Shown here one piece after another: positions 6,823 through 14,392 of a stretch of 64,000 nucleotides of DNA. The number at the start of each line of letters is the position of its first letter. Positions within the stretch are counted from its first letter, which is position 1. The position numbers were made by a program, and so were the translations under genes. Under the pieces are notes generated by a model. That model made no database searches, was not told where the DNA came from, and saw only the letters and a list, made by a program, of their open reading frames with translations. The DNA comes from DATMER01 sp963741305 (GTDB lineage Bacteria > Acidobacteriota > Thermoanaerobaculia > Multivoradales > UBA5704). The stretch is from contig CAVUHL010000003.1 in NCBI GenBank assembly GCA_963741305.1, forward strand, positions 5,208,001-5,272,000, written 5' to 3'.

Positions 6823-9579
6823 ATGCAACCGCACGTCTACATTCCCTCGCGCTTCGCCCGGCTGCGGCTCTCGGACATGCCTCCGAAACAGCGCCGTGCG
6901 GTAATCGCAGGGTTGACCGCTTCCGCCCTGCTCTTCCTCGCAGGGTTCGCCTTCGCCGGATACTTCTGGAGCCTCCAGCGCCAGTTCCCGAGAGCACCGT
7001 TCAAGCAGCCGTCCCGCCTCTACGCCATGCCGACCCAGTTGGACACGGGCGTGCCGCTCACGGCGGCCGAGCTGATCGGGGAGCTGGAAGCCGCGGGATA
7101 CCGGAAGGGGGACATCGAGAAGACCGGCTTCTACAGTCAGGAAGGACCGCGGGTGACCGTAAACCTGCGCCACTTCCCCACTCCCGAGGCCGAAGCCGGC
7201 GGGCACGTGGCCGAGGTGACCCTGGGCGGCGGCAAGGTAAAGGGCCTGAAAGCCGACGGCCGGAAGACGGAGGGGCTCGTCCTGGAGCCGCCGCTCCTGG
7301 CTTCCTTCTATGGGCCCGACCTCGCCGAGCGCCGGCCGGTCACCCTCGACCAGATGCCCGAGTACGTGTCCAAGGCCGTGCTCGCGGCCGAGGACGACAA
7401 ATTCTTCAGCCATCCCGGTGTTTCCGTGACTGGCATCGCCCGCGCCCTGCTGGTGAACGTGCGCGGCGGTGAGCTGCAGCAGGGGGGCAGCACGATCACC
7501 CAGCAGCTGGTCAAGAACCTCTACCTGACGAGCAAGCGCTCGCTGACGCGCAAGGCCAAGGAGGCCTGGATCGCGGTCATGATCGAGGCGCGCTTCAGCA
7601 AGAAGAGGATCCTGGAGGCCTACCTCAACGAGATCTACTGGGGCAAGAGCGGGCCGGCGCAGGTGCTCGGCCTCGGGTCCGCCTCATGGGCCTACTTCGG
7701 CAAGCACCCGTCGCAGCTCACCCTGGCCGAGGCGGCCACCCTCGCCGGCATGATCCAGGCGCCGGGCAACTACATGCCCACTGTGCATCCCGGCAAGGCG
7801 GTCGAGCGCCGCGACTGGGTGCTCGGGCGCATGGAGGAGCTGGGCTGGGCCACCCCGGAGGAGATCGCCCAAGCCAAGGCCGAGCCGCTGCAGGTCAAGC
7901 CCGAGACCATCAACGCCCGTCCCAACGCTCCCTACTTCGCCGAGCTGGCGGAGCGCGAGGCCGAGAGGCGCTTCGACATCGACGACCTGCCCGATCAGGG
8001 CTACGTCCTCTTCGCGACCTTGCGCTGGCGCGACCAGAAGCAGGCCGAGAAGGCGGTGCGCAATGGCCTGGCCGGGCTGGAGAGGGGCCTGGAGCGCAGG
8101 AACCGCAGCAAGGGCCCCCTCCAGAGCGCGCTCATCTCGGTCGATCCCCGCGACGGCTCGATCCTAGCCTACGTGGGCGGCCGCAGCTACTCGCTCTCCC
8201 AGTTCGACCGGGTCACCCGGGCGCGCCGGCAGGCGGGGAGCACGTTCAAGCCCGTGGTCTATGCCGCGGCTTTCGAGGAGGCGGTGATCAGCCCTTCCTC
8301 GATGCTCAAGGACTCGCCGATCACGGTGAAGGCCAAGGGCCTGGCGTGGAAGCCCCAGAATTACGACCGCGGCTTCCGCGGCATGGTGACGGCGCGCACG
8401 GCGCTGGAGCAGAGCCTGAACATCCCGACCGTGCGCCTGGCGCTCCAGGTGGGGCTCACCCGGGTCGTGGAGATGGCTGAGGACATGGGCTTCGAGGCGA
8501 AGTTCGAAACCGTGCCCTCGATCGCGCTGGGGGCCTTCGAGGCCACCCCGTATGAGATGGCGGAGGCCTACGCCACCTTCGCCAACGAGGGAGCGAAGCC
8601 GGAGCTGCACGGCCTGGCCGCGGTGCGCGACCGTTTCGGCGAGGAGATCCTGGGCGACGGCGTGCCCTCGCCGCGGCGGGTGATGCCGGCCGAGGCCTCC
8701 TTCCTGGTGACCTCGATCCTGCAGGGGGCCATGGATCACGGCACTGCGAGTGCCGCCCGCAGGTATGGCATCCGCGACCGCCTGGCGGGCAAGACCGGCA
8801 CCACCAACGACCGGCGGGACAACTGGTTCGCCGGCTATTCGCCGGACCGGGTCTCCGTGGTCTGGGTGGGTTATGACGACAACGTGCGCACCCGGATGTC
8901 GGGCGCCAGTGCGGCGCTGCCGATCTGGAGCCATTTCACCGCCGCGGTCCGCCCCCCCCGGGGCTACCTGCCCTTCACTCCGCCGCGCGGGATCGTGACT
9001 CAGACGGTTGATCCCACCACGGGGCAGATCGCGACCGAGGCCTGCCCCTTCAAGGTGAGCGAGGTCTTCCCGGAATGGCAGGCGCCCACGGAGCCGTGCT
9101 CCCGCCACCGCATGGGAGGGCAGTACGCGGCCTACGGCCCCTATGACCAGGAAGTGCCGATCGATCCGGTCACCGGCGAGCCGCTCTACGACTATCAGGT
9201 CCGCCAGAACGAGGAGGGCCGGATCGAGATCTCGAACTTCGGCTACGGCTACGGCCAGGAACCGCAGGAGGACGTCGTCCCCGGAGCGGAGGTCGGAGCG
9301 CTCCCCTACGCCGACGGGCCGCTGACGGACGACATGGCGGCCGAGCCGCTGCCGGAAGGGGAGTGGGACGAGGACGAGACCGAGGTCGAGGAGAGCAGCA
9401 TCGAGATCCGGCCCGCGCAGCCCCGTCCTGCCCCGGAGACTGAACCCGTGGAGCCCGTGGAGGAAGCTACCGTGGAGACGGCGCCAGTCGACGAAGCTGC
9501 GACGGAAGCCGAGCCCACGCCGCCCGCCCTGCTGGCTCCGCTGCCGGAGGCCACCCCTCCGCCGCCGGTTTTCATGTAG
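6823..9579 (+). CDS. bifunctional class A penicillin-binding protein (PBP1B-like)
   Basis: 918 residues. It polymerises and cross-links peptidoglycan at the outer face of the inner membrane. A signal anchor (about 26-49) is followed by a UB2H-like region (about 60-160, RLYAMPTQLDTGVPLTAAEL) typical of PBP1B. The GT51 glycosyltransferase has catalytic Glu190 in EDDKFFSHPG and the GGSTITQQLVKNL motif. The transpeptidase has S473-TFK, SLN (531-533) and KTGT (657-660). The C-terminus is a long acidic, Pro/Glu-rich tail ending PPPVFM. ATG at 6823 is chosen for the upstream AGGAG. The TAG stop lies inside a copy of the 58-bp palindromic repeat. Confidence 0.95.
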   Translation: MQPHVYIPSRFARLRLSDMPPKQRRAVIAGLTASALLFLAGFAFAGYFWSLQRQFPRAPFKQPSRLYAMPTQLDTGVPLTAAELIGELEAAGYRKGDIEKTGFYSQEGPRVTVNLRHFPTPEAEAGGHVAEVTLGGGKVKGLKADGRKTEGLVLEPPLLASFYGPDLAERRPVTLDQMPEYVSKAVLAAEDDKFFSHPGVSVTGIARALLVNVRGGELQQGGSTITQQLVKNLYLTSKRSLTRKAKEAWIAVMIEARFSKKRILEAYLNEIYWGKSGPAQVLGLGSASWAYFGKHPSQLTLAEAATLAGMIQAPGNYMPTVHPGKAVERRDWVLGRMEELGWATPEEIAQAKAEPLQVKPETINARPNAPYFAELAEREAERRFDIDDLPDQGYVLFATLRWRDQKQAEKAVRNGLAGLERGLERRNRSKGPLQSALISVDPRDGSILAYVGGRSYSLSQFDRVTRARRQAGSTFKPVVYAAAFEEAVISPSSMLKDSPITVKAKGLAWKPQNYDRGFRGMVTARTALEQSLNIPTVRLALQVGLTRVVEMAEDMGFEAKFETVPSIALGAFEATPYEMAEAYATFANEGAKPELHGLAAVRDRFGEEILGDGVPSPRRVMPAEASFLVTSILQGAMDHGTASAARRYGIRDRLAGKTGTTNDRRDNWFAGYSPDRVSVVWVGYDDNVRTRMSGASAALPIWSHFTAAVRPPRGYLPFTPPRGIVTQTVDPTTGQIATEACPFKVSEVFPEWQAPTEPCSRHRMGGQYAAYGPYDQEVPIDPVTGEPLYDYQVRQNEEGRIEISNFGYGYGQEPQEDVVPGAEVGALPYADGPLTDDMAAEPLPEGEWDEDETEVEESSIEIRPAQPRPAPETEPVEPVEEATVETAPVDEAATEAEPTPPALLAPLPEATPPPPVFM

Positions 9580-9632
9580 GGGCGGCCCTTGTGGCCGCCC
9601 TCCGGAGGGCACCCACAAGAGGTGCCCCTACA
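9575..9632 (+). repeat. 58-bp cloverleaf-like palindromic repeat, copy B
   Basis: Same outer arms TGTAGGGGC / CCCCTACA and internal hairpins as copy A, preceded by the same TTCA. The second to fourth bases supply the TAG stop of the penicillin-binding protein gene. It fills most of the gap to the convergent DUF3857 gene and may also form a terminator-like hairpin, although no T-run follows. Confidence 0.85.
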
Positions 9633-9645
9633 GCGTGACAGGGTA

Positions 9646-11589
9646 CTAGTTCTTGACCAGTCCCAGGGCTTCCGCGTCGCTCTTCTCCACGGCGGCGAAG
9701 AGGGCGCGGATCTCCTGGTACTGCCCCGTCGTGTCGAGCTGCCGAGCGGGGATGTCGAAGCGCCGCCGATAGACCAGCGAGCGTCCGGCTCCGTCGACCT
9801 CCACGGCGACCGACATCTCTCCACCCCGGTTGCGGACGGCCGCCGGCTTGGGCTGCCTGTCGAGCTTCCAGCCCTCGGGCCAGCGCAGCCGCAGCTCCAC
9901 CTCGTCGCGGTCCGCAAACAGGAACAGCACCGGGGAGCGCCGCTTGGAGGCGTCCTGCACGAAAGGCTGCTTCGAGGGTCCGAGCGGAGCGCTCGGGAAG
10001 AGCGACGCCTCGTCGCCGAGCACCTCCTCCTCCCGCTGCTTCAACGACCAGGTGACCCGCGCCGTCTCCTCGTCCACCTTCTCCTCGAACCGCACCTCCT
10101 CGACCTGAAAGTCCCCGAGCTGCTCCTTGAGCCAGTCCGTCCAGGCCTTCAGCGTGGCCGCATCGTCCTCCTGCCAGCGAAGGCGCTGCCAGGCATGGTG
10201 GCCCGTCAGGACAAGCTCGCCCGTGCCCGCGAGGCGGCCATCGGCATCGAGGGAGAGGTCCAGCACGGCGCGCCGGCCGTTCTGCTCGAACGGAGCCTCG
10301 GGCAGCACGATCGTCTCGGGCTTCTTCTTGTCGAAGAGCAGCGCCGGCATCCCCTCGTAGCCGAAGCGCAGGTGTCCGAAGCCCAGGGCGCGGTCCGACG
10401 GATCGAGGAAGTGGCGCTTTCCGTCCAGGTCCACGGCGACCAGCATGGTGTCGAAGATGGCGGGGTTGGCGACCCGGATGTCGACCAGCCCGTTCCAGCG
10501 GTGGGCCGCCCAGACCAGGCGGGCATCCAGCTTTGCGGCGCGGAGCATGGCCTGAAGAAGCAGCGCCTTGTCCACGTAGTCGCCCCGTTTCTGGGTCAGG
10601 GTCTTGTCAAGGGACGTGCCCTCCGCGGGGAAGATGCCGGGCTCCTCGACCGTCTCGATGCCGTCGCGCACGAAGCGGTAGATGGCCTCGGCTTTCTCCC
10701 GCGCTCCGGGTGCGGAGGCGAGCTCCCGGGCTTTCTTCACCGCGGAACCGTCCTTGCGCCGAGCCGAGTCGTAGAGCTCGTCGAGCCGGTTGCAGAGGGT
10801 CGGCCAGCTCTCCAGCAGCTTCACCTCGTAGCCGTCGTTGTTGATGGCCGTGGGCAGCATCAAAATCAGCGCCGCCTCGTCGGCGAACGGGAGCCCGAAA
10901 GGCTCATCCGGGACCGAGGGGACGTTGTCCGCCCAGATCAGGATCTCGGTTCCCGTCTTGGTCTTGCGGGTCTCCGACTTGATGCCGACCTTGTAGGGAT
11001 CGCGCATCCAGGACTGGGCCTGGATCTCCAAGGGGATCTTGAACAGGACCTCGGCGTGGAGGACCGGCACGAGGTCGGCGAGGTACCAGGGCTCCAGGAG
11101 AAGGTAATGGTCGAAGCGCAGCTCGTACTGGTAGTCGAGGATGGCGCCGACCTCGACGGCGGGGAAGGCCACCGTGGTCACCCGCTGGTTCCGGCGCCGG
11201 GACACTTTGCGCTGGAACCTGGCGTCGTCGCCTAGGGGGATGACCCGGCCGTCAGGCAGCACCGTCCGGCCCTTGAAGCCGCTCAGCCGGGCGGCGTTGG
11301 AGTGGGCCACCGTGACCTCCCCAAGCTCCTTGCCCTGTTCCGTAAGGATCTTCACCCTCTCCTGAACCAGCAGCCGGGACGAGGTCTGCCGCTGGCCGCC
11401 GACGCCGTAGCCCATCATCAGGACCTCGGACTTCCGGAACAGGAACGCCGCCGGAACGTTCGGCTCGCCGGGAACGGAGGCGAGCGAGCGCTCCTTCTCC
11501 GTGATGGGCGGAAAGGCGTCCGCCGCGGCAATATCAGGGATGCAGGGCAGGGCGAGGACGAGGACGAGGAGAAGGCGTGCGAGTCTCAT
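9646..11589 (-). CDS. exported DUF3857 / transglutaminase-like protein, catalytic residues lost
   Basis: 647 residues with a signal peptide (about 1-23). An N-terminal DUF3857 beta domain (about 60-225) precedes a transglutaminase-like fold and a C-terminal beta region. Compared with the paralog at 12542-14392, the catalytic Cys is Tyr338 (motif GDYVDKALLL) and the His position is Thr381 (IFDTMLVAV), while the Asp is kept (FLDP, Asp396). It is therefore predicted to be non-enzymatic, perhaps binding peptides or scaffolding at the envelope. ATG at 11589 has GGTGGAGG upstream. A 21-bp repeat array begins 38 bp upstream. It is closest in sequence to the 14361-16289 paralog. Confidence 0.85.
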   Translation of the reverse strand: MRLARLLLVLVLALPCIPDIAAADAFPPITEKERSLASVPGEPNVPAAFLFRKSEVLMMGYGVGGQRQTSSRLLVQERVKILTEQGKELGEVTVAHSNAARLSGFKGRTVLPDGRVIPLGDDARFQRKVSRRRNQRVTTVAFPAVEVGAILDYQYELRFDHYLLLEPWYLADLVPVLHAEVLFKIPLEIQAQSWMRDPYKVGIKSETRKTKTGTEILIWADNVPSVPDEPFGLPFADEAALILMLPTAINNDGYEVKLLESWPTLCNRLDELYDSARRKDGSAVKKARELASAPGAREKAEAIYRFVRDGIETVEEPGIFPAEGTSLDKTLTQKRGDYVDKALLLQAMLRAAKLDARLVWAAHRWNGLVDIRVANPAIFDTMLVAVDLDGKRHFLDPSDRALGFGHLRFGYEGMPALLFDKKKPETIVLPEAPFEQNGRRAVLDLSLDADGRLAGTGELVLTGHHAWQRLRWQEDDAATLKAWTDWLKEQLGDFQVEEVRFEEKVDEETARVTWSLKQREEEVLGDEASLFPSAPLGPSKQPFVQDASKRRSPVLFLFADRDEVELRLRWPEGWKLDRQPKPAAVRNRGGEMSVAVEVDGAGRSLVYRRRFDIPARQLDTTGQYQEIRALFAAVEKSDAEALGLVKN

Positions 11590-11627
11590 GGGTACCTCCA
11601 CCGGAGAGTGACGCGCGGGGAGAAGTA

Positions 11628-11921
11628 TTTCGCCAGTGGCCTCTCGCTAGAACACAAGTTGCTCCCGCTGGAGCACAAGCGGCTCTCGCTAGGACAGAAG
11701 CGGCTCTCGCTTCCCGGCAAGCAGCCTCAACTCGAGCGCTAGCCGCCATGGCTACTTAAGTAGCGGCTCTCGCGCCACCTCAAGCAGCTCTCGCTTCTCG
11801 ACAAGCCGCCTCGGCTCGAGAGCTAGCCGCCATGGCTACTCGGTTAGCGGCTCTGGGTTCAGCGCAAGCCGCCTCCCCTTCTCTTCAAGCGACTCCCGCT
11901 TGGACATAAGCTCGGCCATCC
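11628..11921. repeat. 14-unit degenerate tandem array with exact 21-bp period
   Basis: The 294 bp divide into exactly 14 blocks of 21 bp starting at 11628, 11649, 11670 and so on, with no insertion or deletion. The most conserved part is AAGCNGC followed by TCTCGCT; the first seven bases vary. Two units contain CTAGCCGCCATGGCT. The array fills the gap between the DUF3857 gene and the palindromic repeat at 11925. No long ORF spans it, since a CTTAAG sequence places stops in both strands. There is no repeat/spacer alternation, so it is not a CRISPR. Confidence 0.85.
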
Positions 11922-11924
11922 CTC

Positions 11925-11983
11925 TGTAGGGGCACCTCTTGTGGGTGCCCTTCCGGAGGGCGGCCACAAGGGCCGCCCCTACA
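11925..11983 (-). repeat. 58-bp cloverleaf-like palindromic repeat, copy C (inverted)
   Basis: Reverse orientation relative to copies A, B and D: the GGCACC hairpin comes first and the GGCGGCC hairpin second, within the same TGTAGGGGC / GCCCCTACA ends. It starts 3 bp after the 21-bp array and ends 36 bp before the antitoxin gene. Confidence 0.85.
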
Positions 11984-12019
11984 TGAAACACTATTGGTCA
12001 CTCGGACTGTAACGACGTA

Positions 12020-12259
12020 CTAGCCTTGTCGCTGTACCGCGGCCGCCGGCACAGCTTCGAGCAGGGCACGCAGAGCACGGTTTACGGCCTCAGCGTTGGT
12101 GAAGACCTTGGCCACATCTTCGTCCAGGACCACGGCGAGTCTCTGGCGCCGCTCAGGGTCCGCGAAGCGATTGGGCCGAGCTTTCTTGTAATCGAATCGA
12201 TATTCGGGGCGCAGCTCGTCGGAAGAGGAAGGGGGCTCAGAGGAGGAGGTTTTCTTCAT
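12020..12259 (-). CDS. antitoxin partner of BrnT-type toxin
   Basis: 79 residues. The central motif EYRFDYKKARPNRFA is common in small antitoxins paired with type II toxins, followed by RLAVVLDEDVAKVF and a short C-terminal helix, consistent with a small DNA-binding/dimerising protein. It overlaps the end of the toxin gene by 23 bp, the usual toxin-first arrangement of brnTA. It probably neutralises the toxin and represses their shared transcript; that is family knowledge, not seen here. It is not a textbook BrnA sequence, so the name is left open. Confidence 0.75.
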   Translation of the reverse strand: MKKTSSSEPPSSSDELRPEYRFDYKKARPNRFADPERRQRLAVVLDEDVAKVFTNAEAVNRALRALLEAVPAAAVQRQG

Positions 12260-12515
12260 AATCCTGTCGCTCTCTGCGGGTTGCTGGGCGTGCGCTGATC
12301 AGGCGCACGGCCGTCTCGCTCTCGATAAAGCACACTACAAGAAGACGATGGTCGTCCGAATGGCCGATGATGATCTCGCGGCGCTCCGATGCGGCGTCAT
12401 CATCCTCGAAGATCCTGGCGAGAGGGTTGTCAAAAACCGTCCTCGCCTCCTCAAAGCTGACGCCGTGCTTTCTTTCATTCGATTCAGCCTTGAGGTCATC
12501 CCATTCGAACTCCAC
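12237..12515 (-). CDS. brnT: BrnT-family ribonuclease toxin
   Basis: 92 residues with the BrnT pattern throughout: FEWDDLKAESNERKHGVSF near the N-terminus, then REIIIGHSDDHRLLVVCF and RLISARPATRRERQDYEE at the C-terminus. BrnT is a RelE-fold mRNA-cleaving toxin held inactive by its antitoxin. The start is GTG at 12515, placing the FEWD motif at residues 3-6 as usual; no strong Shine-Dalgarno is visible. It lies 26 bp after the transglutaminase gene and may share its transcript. Confidence 0.88.
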   Translation of the reverse strand: MEFEWDDLKAESNERKHGVSFEEARTVFDNPLARIFEDDDAASERREIIIGHSDDHRLLVVCFIESETAVRLISARPATRRERQDYEENLLL

Positions 12516-12541
12516 GCGACGATTAGTATAGCCGTCCCACC

Positions 12542-14392
12542 CTACTTGCACTCCACCCGGAGCCGCCGCTTGCTGGCGCGGTGCTCGGCCAGGGAGATCT
12601 CCTTGAGCGCGGGGAAGGCGGCGGGCTCGATCCAGCGGCGGCGCAGCTCCGAGCGGCGCTCCAGGATCAGCTTGCGGCCGTCGAGCTTGAAAGACTGGCG
12701 GAAGCTCCCGAGGTCGTTCTCCACCGTCTGCTCCTGGCCCGAGGAGGGCGGGCAGCCGTCCTGCGGCAGGGTCACGCTCCAGGTCATTTGCGTGGAAAAC
12801 GGGTCCGTGACCACCGCCAGCTCGCGGCCGTCGAGCACCCCCGGAGCCGGCATGCCGGTCAGGGAGGGGATGGGGAGCTGCGGCACCGAGCCCGGCTCGT
12901 AGGCCTGCGGCAACACCAGGTGGAGCTTCGCCGTCAGGGTCGCGGAGGGCACTCCCGAGTCGTGGGCGGCGAGCTTCGGCTGGTCCAGCCTCACCCCGGG
13001 CAGCAGCCTCCCCAGGCTCTCCAGCACGATGCGGTCGATCTCCTCCGGACGGCGGGTCTGGAGAAGGTCCAGGTACGCCCATCCGGCCATGCCGAGAAGC
13101 TCCAGCCGGGCCTCGCCCGTGGCCTCGCCTGTTGGAGAGAGGGACACGTCCACGGAGAGCCGCCGCCCCTCGGACTGCTGGCGGATCGGCGTGCGCACCA
13201 GCTCACCCCGTCCGCCGCGGATCACCAGGGCCTCCTGGTCCTGCGTCGAGGGGGAAAGCCACGAGAGAGCGCCCAACGGCTGGGTGGGGTCGATGAAGAG
13301 GTAGCCGCCGGAAACCGGGTCCGCCTCCTCGAGCCCGAGGTCGTCGGCGGAGACGGCTACGATCGCGTGATTGAACTGGGGGCTCGGGAACTCGCGGTCC
13401 ACCCGGCCAGTCCCGTCGGAGAGGATGAGGACCGGCCAAGCCTCGATGCCCACCTCGCGCAGGAGGTCGATGAGGAGGAACGCCTTGTCCTTGCAATCCC
13501 CCCAGCGGCGCTCGAGGACTGCCTGCGGCGTGTGAGGACGATAGCCGCCGATGCCCACCTCGACTGCCACGTAGCGCACCTGCTTGCGGGCGAAGGCGAG
13601 GAGCGCCTCCAGCTTTTCGCGCCGGCCGGCGAGGCCCGCGGTCAGCTCCCGCGCCTTGGCGCGCACCGGCTCCGTGCCGCGCGGTACTTCGGCGGTAAGC
13701 CGCTCGTACCAGGTGCCCACCTTCTCCCAGCCGGCCGTGTCCCCCCAGGCATAGCGCAGGATGGCGCCCGAAGAAGCCGACGTTGGCGCGAATTCCGGCG
13801 GCGACACCCGGGGGAGCGAGCGGCCGGTGACTTCGACGCCGCCCGCGGTTTCCTTCACCTCCAGCCCGGGGAGCGAGCCGTCCAGGCGCCAGCGCCACCC
13901 TGAACCCCCTCCGGAAACTTCGACGCGGAGCGACTCGGTCGGGGTAGAGGGCCAGCCGATGACCACGGAGCCGGAGGGGAAGTAGGGTCGCTCCTTGACC
14001 TCATAGTCCAGCGAGAGGATGGAACCCACGGGCGCGGACGGGAAGCTCACCGAGCGGTACTTGGCCGAGCTGTGCAGGATGCCATCCCCGGCAACTTCGT
14101 GCGTATCGAGCGCCCGGCGCGCCACTTTCTCCACCTTGCCATCCGGCCGGAGCACCGAAGCCGAGAGCGACTCGAGCTCGCGGTTCTCGTCCAGGTAGAT
14201 CACGTGGGGCGACCACGCCGCGAAGTCGCCATCGTTGTCCAGCCGCACCCGCAGCCGCTCGCGCTCGAGGACGGAGCCGTCAGGACGGATCTCGATCTGG
14301 ATCGCCCGCTCGAAGACCGTGGCGGCCTGTGCCGTCCCCCCGAGGAAGACGCTGAAAACGCTAAGGGCGAGCCAGGACCAACGCTTGCGCAT
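12542..14392 (-). CDS. exported DUF3857 / transglutaminase-like protein, catalytic triad intact
   Basis: 616 residues. A signal peptide (about 1-23, ending AQA) precedes DUF3857 (about 35-215), a transglutaminase-like domain and a C-terminal beta region. The papain-like triad is complete: Cys300 in RRWGDCKDKAFLLIDLL, His342 in FNHAIVAV and Asp368 in YLFIDPTQP. It is predicted to act on proteins or peptides in the periplasm or at the surface; the substrate is unknown. The start at 14392 is supported by GGAGAAGAG upstream and overlaps the end of the upstream paralog by 32 bp, indicating coupled expression with a catalytically dead relative. Confidence 0.88.
   Translation of the reverse strand: MRKRWSWLALSVFSVFLGGTAQAATVFERAIQIEIRPDGSVLERERLRVRLDNDGDFAAWSPHVIYLDENRELESLSASVLRPDGKVEKVARRALDTHEVAGDGILHSSAKYRSVSFPSAPVGSILSLDYEVKERPYFPSGSVVIGWPSTPTESLRVEVSGGGSGWRWRLDGSLPGLEVKETAGGVEVTGRSLPRVSPPEFAPTSASSGAILRYAWGDTAGWEKVGTWYERLTAEVPRGTEPVRAKARELTAGLAGRREKLEALLAFARKQVRYVAVEVGIGGYRPHTPQAVLERRWGDCKDKAFLLIDLLREVGIEAWPVLILSDGTGRVDREFPSPQFNHAIVAVSADDLGLEEADPVSGGYLFIDPTQPLGALSWLSPSTQDQEALVIRGGRGELVRTPIRQQSEGRRLSVDVSLSPTGEATGEARLELLGMAGWAYLDLLQTRRPEEIDRIVLESLGRLLPGVRLDQPKLAAHDSGVPSATLTAKLHLVLPQAYEPGSVPQLPIPSLTGMPAPGVLDGRELAVVTDPFSTQMTWSVTLPQDGCPPSSGQEQTVENDLGSFRQSFKLDGRKLILERRSELRRRWIEPAAFPALKEISLAEHRASKRRLRVECK

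Noticed and set aside
11628..11921. Possible CRISPR array
   Set aside because: Units are contiguous 21-bp blocks that all drift; there is no constant repeat alternating with unique spacers, and no cas gene nearby.
12237..13082. Longer minus-strand frame extending the BrnT toxin to 281 residues
   Set aside because: The extra N-terminal part is out-of-frame DNA of the transglutaminase-like gene; BrnT proteins are about 90 residues and a GTG fits at 12515.
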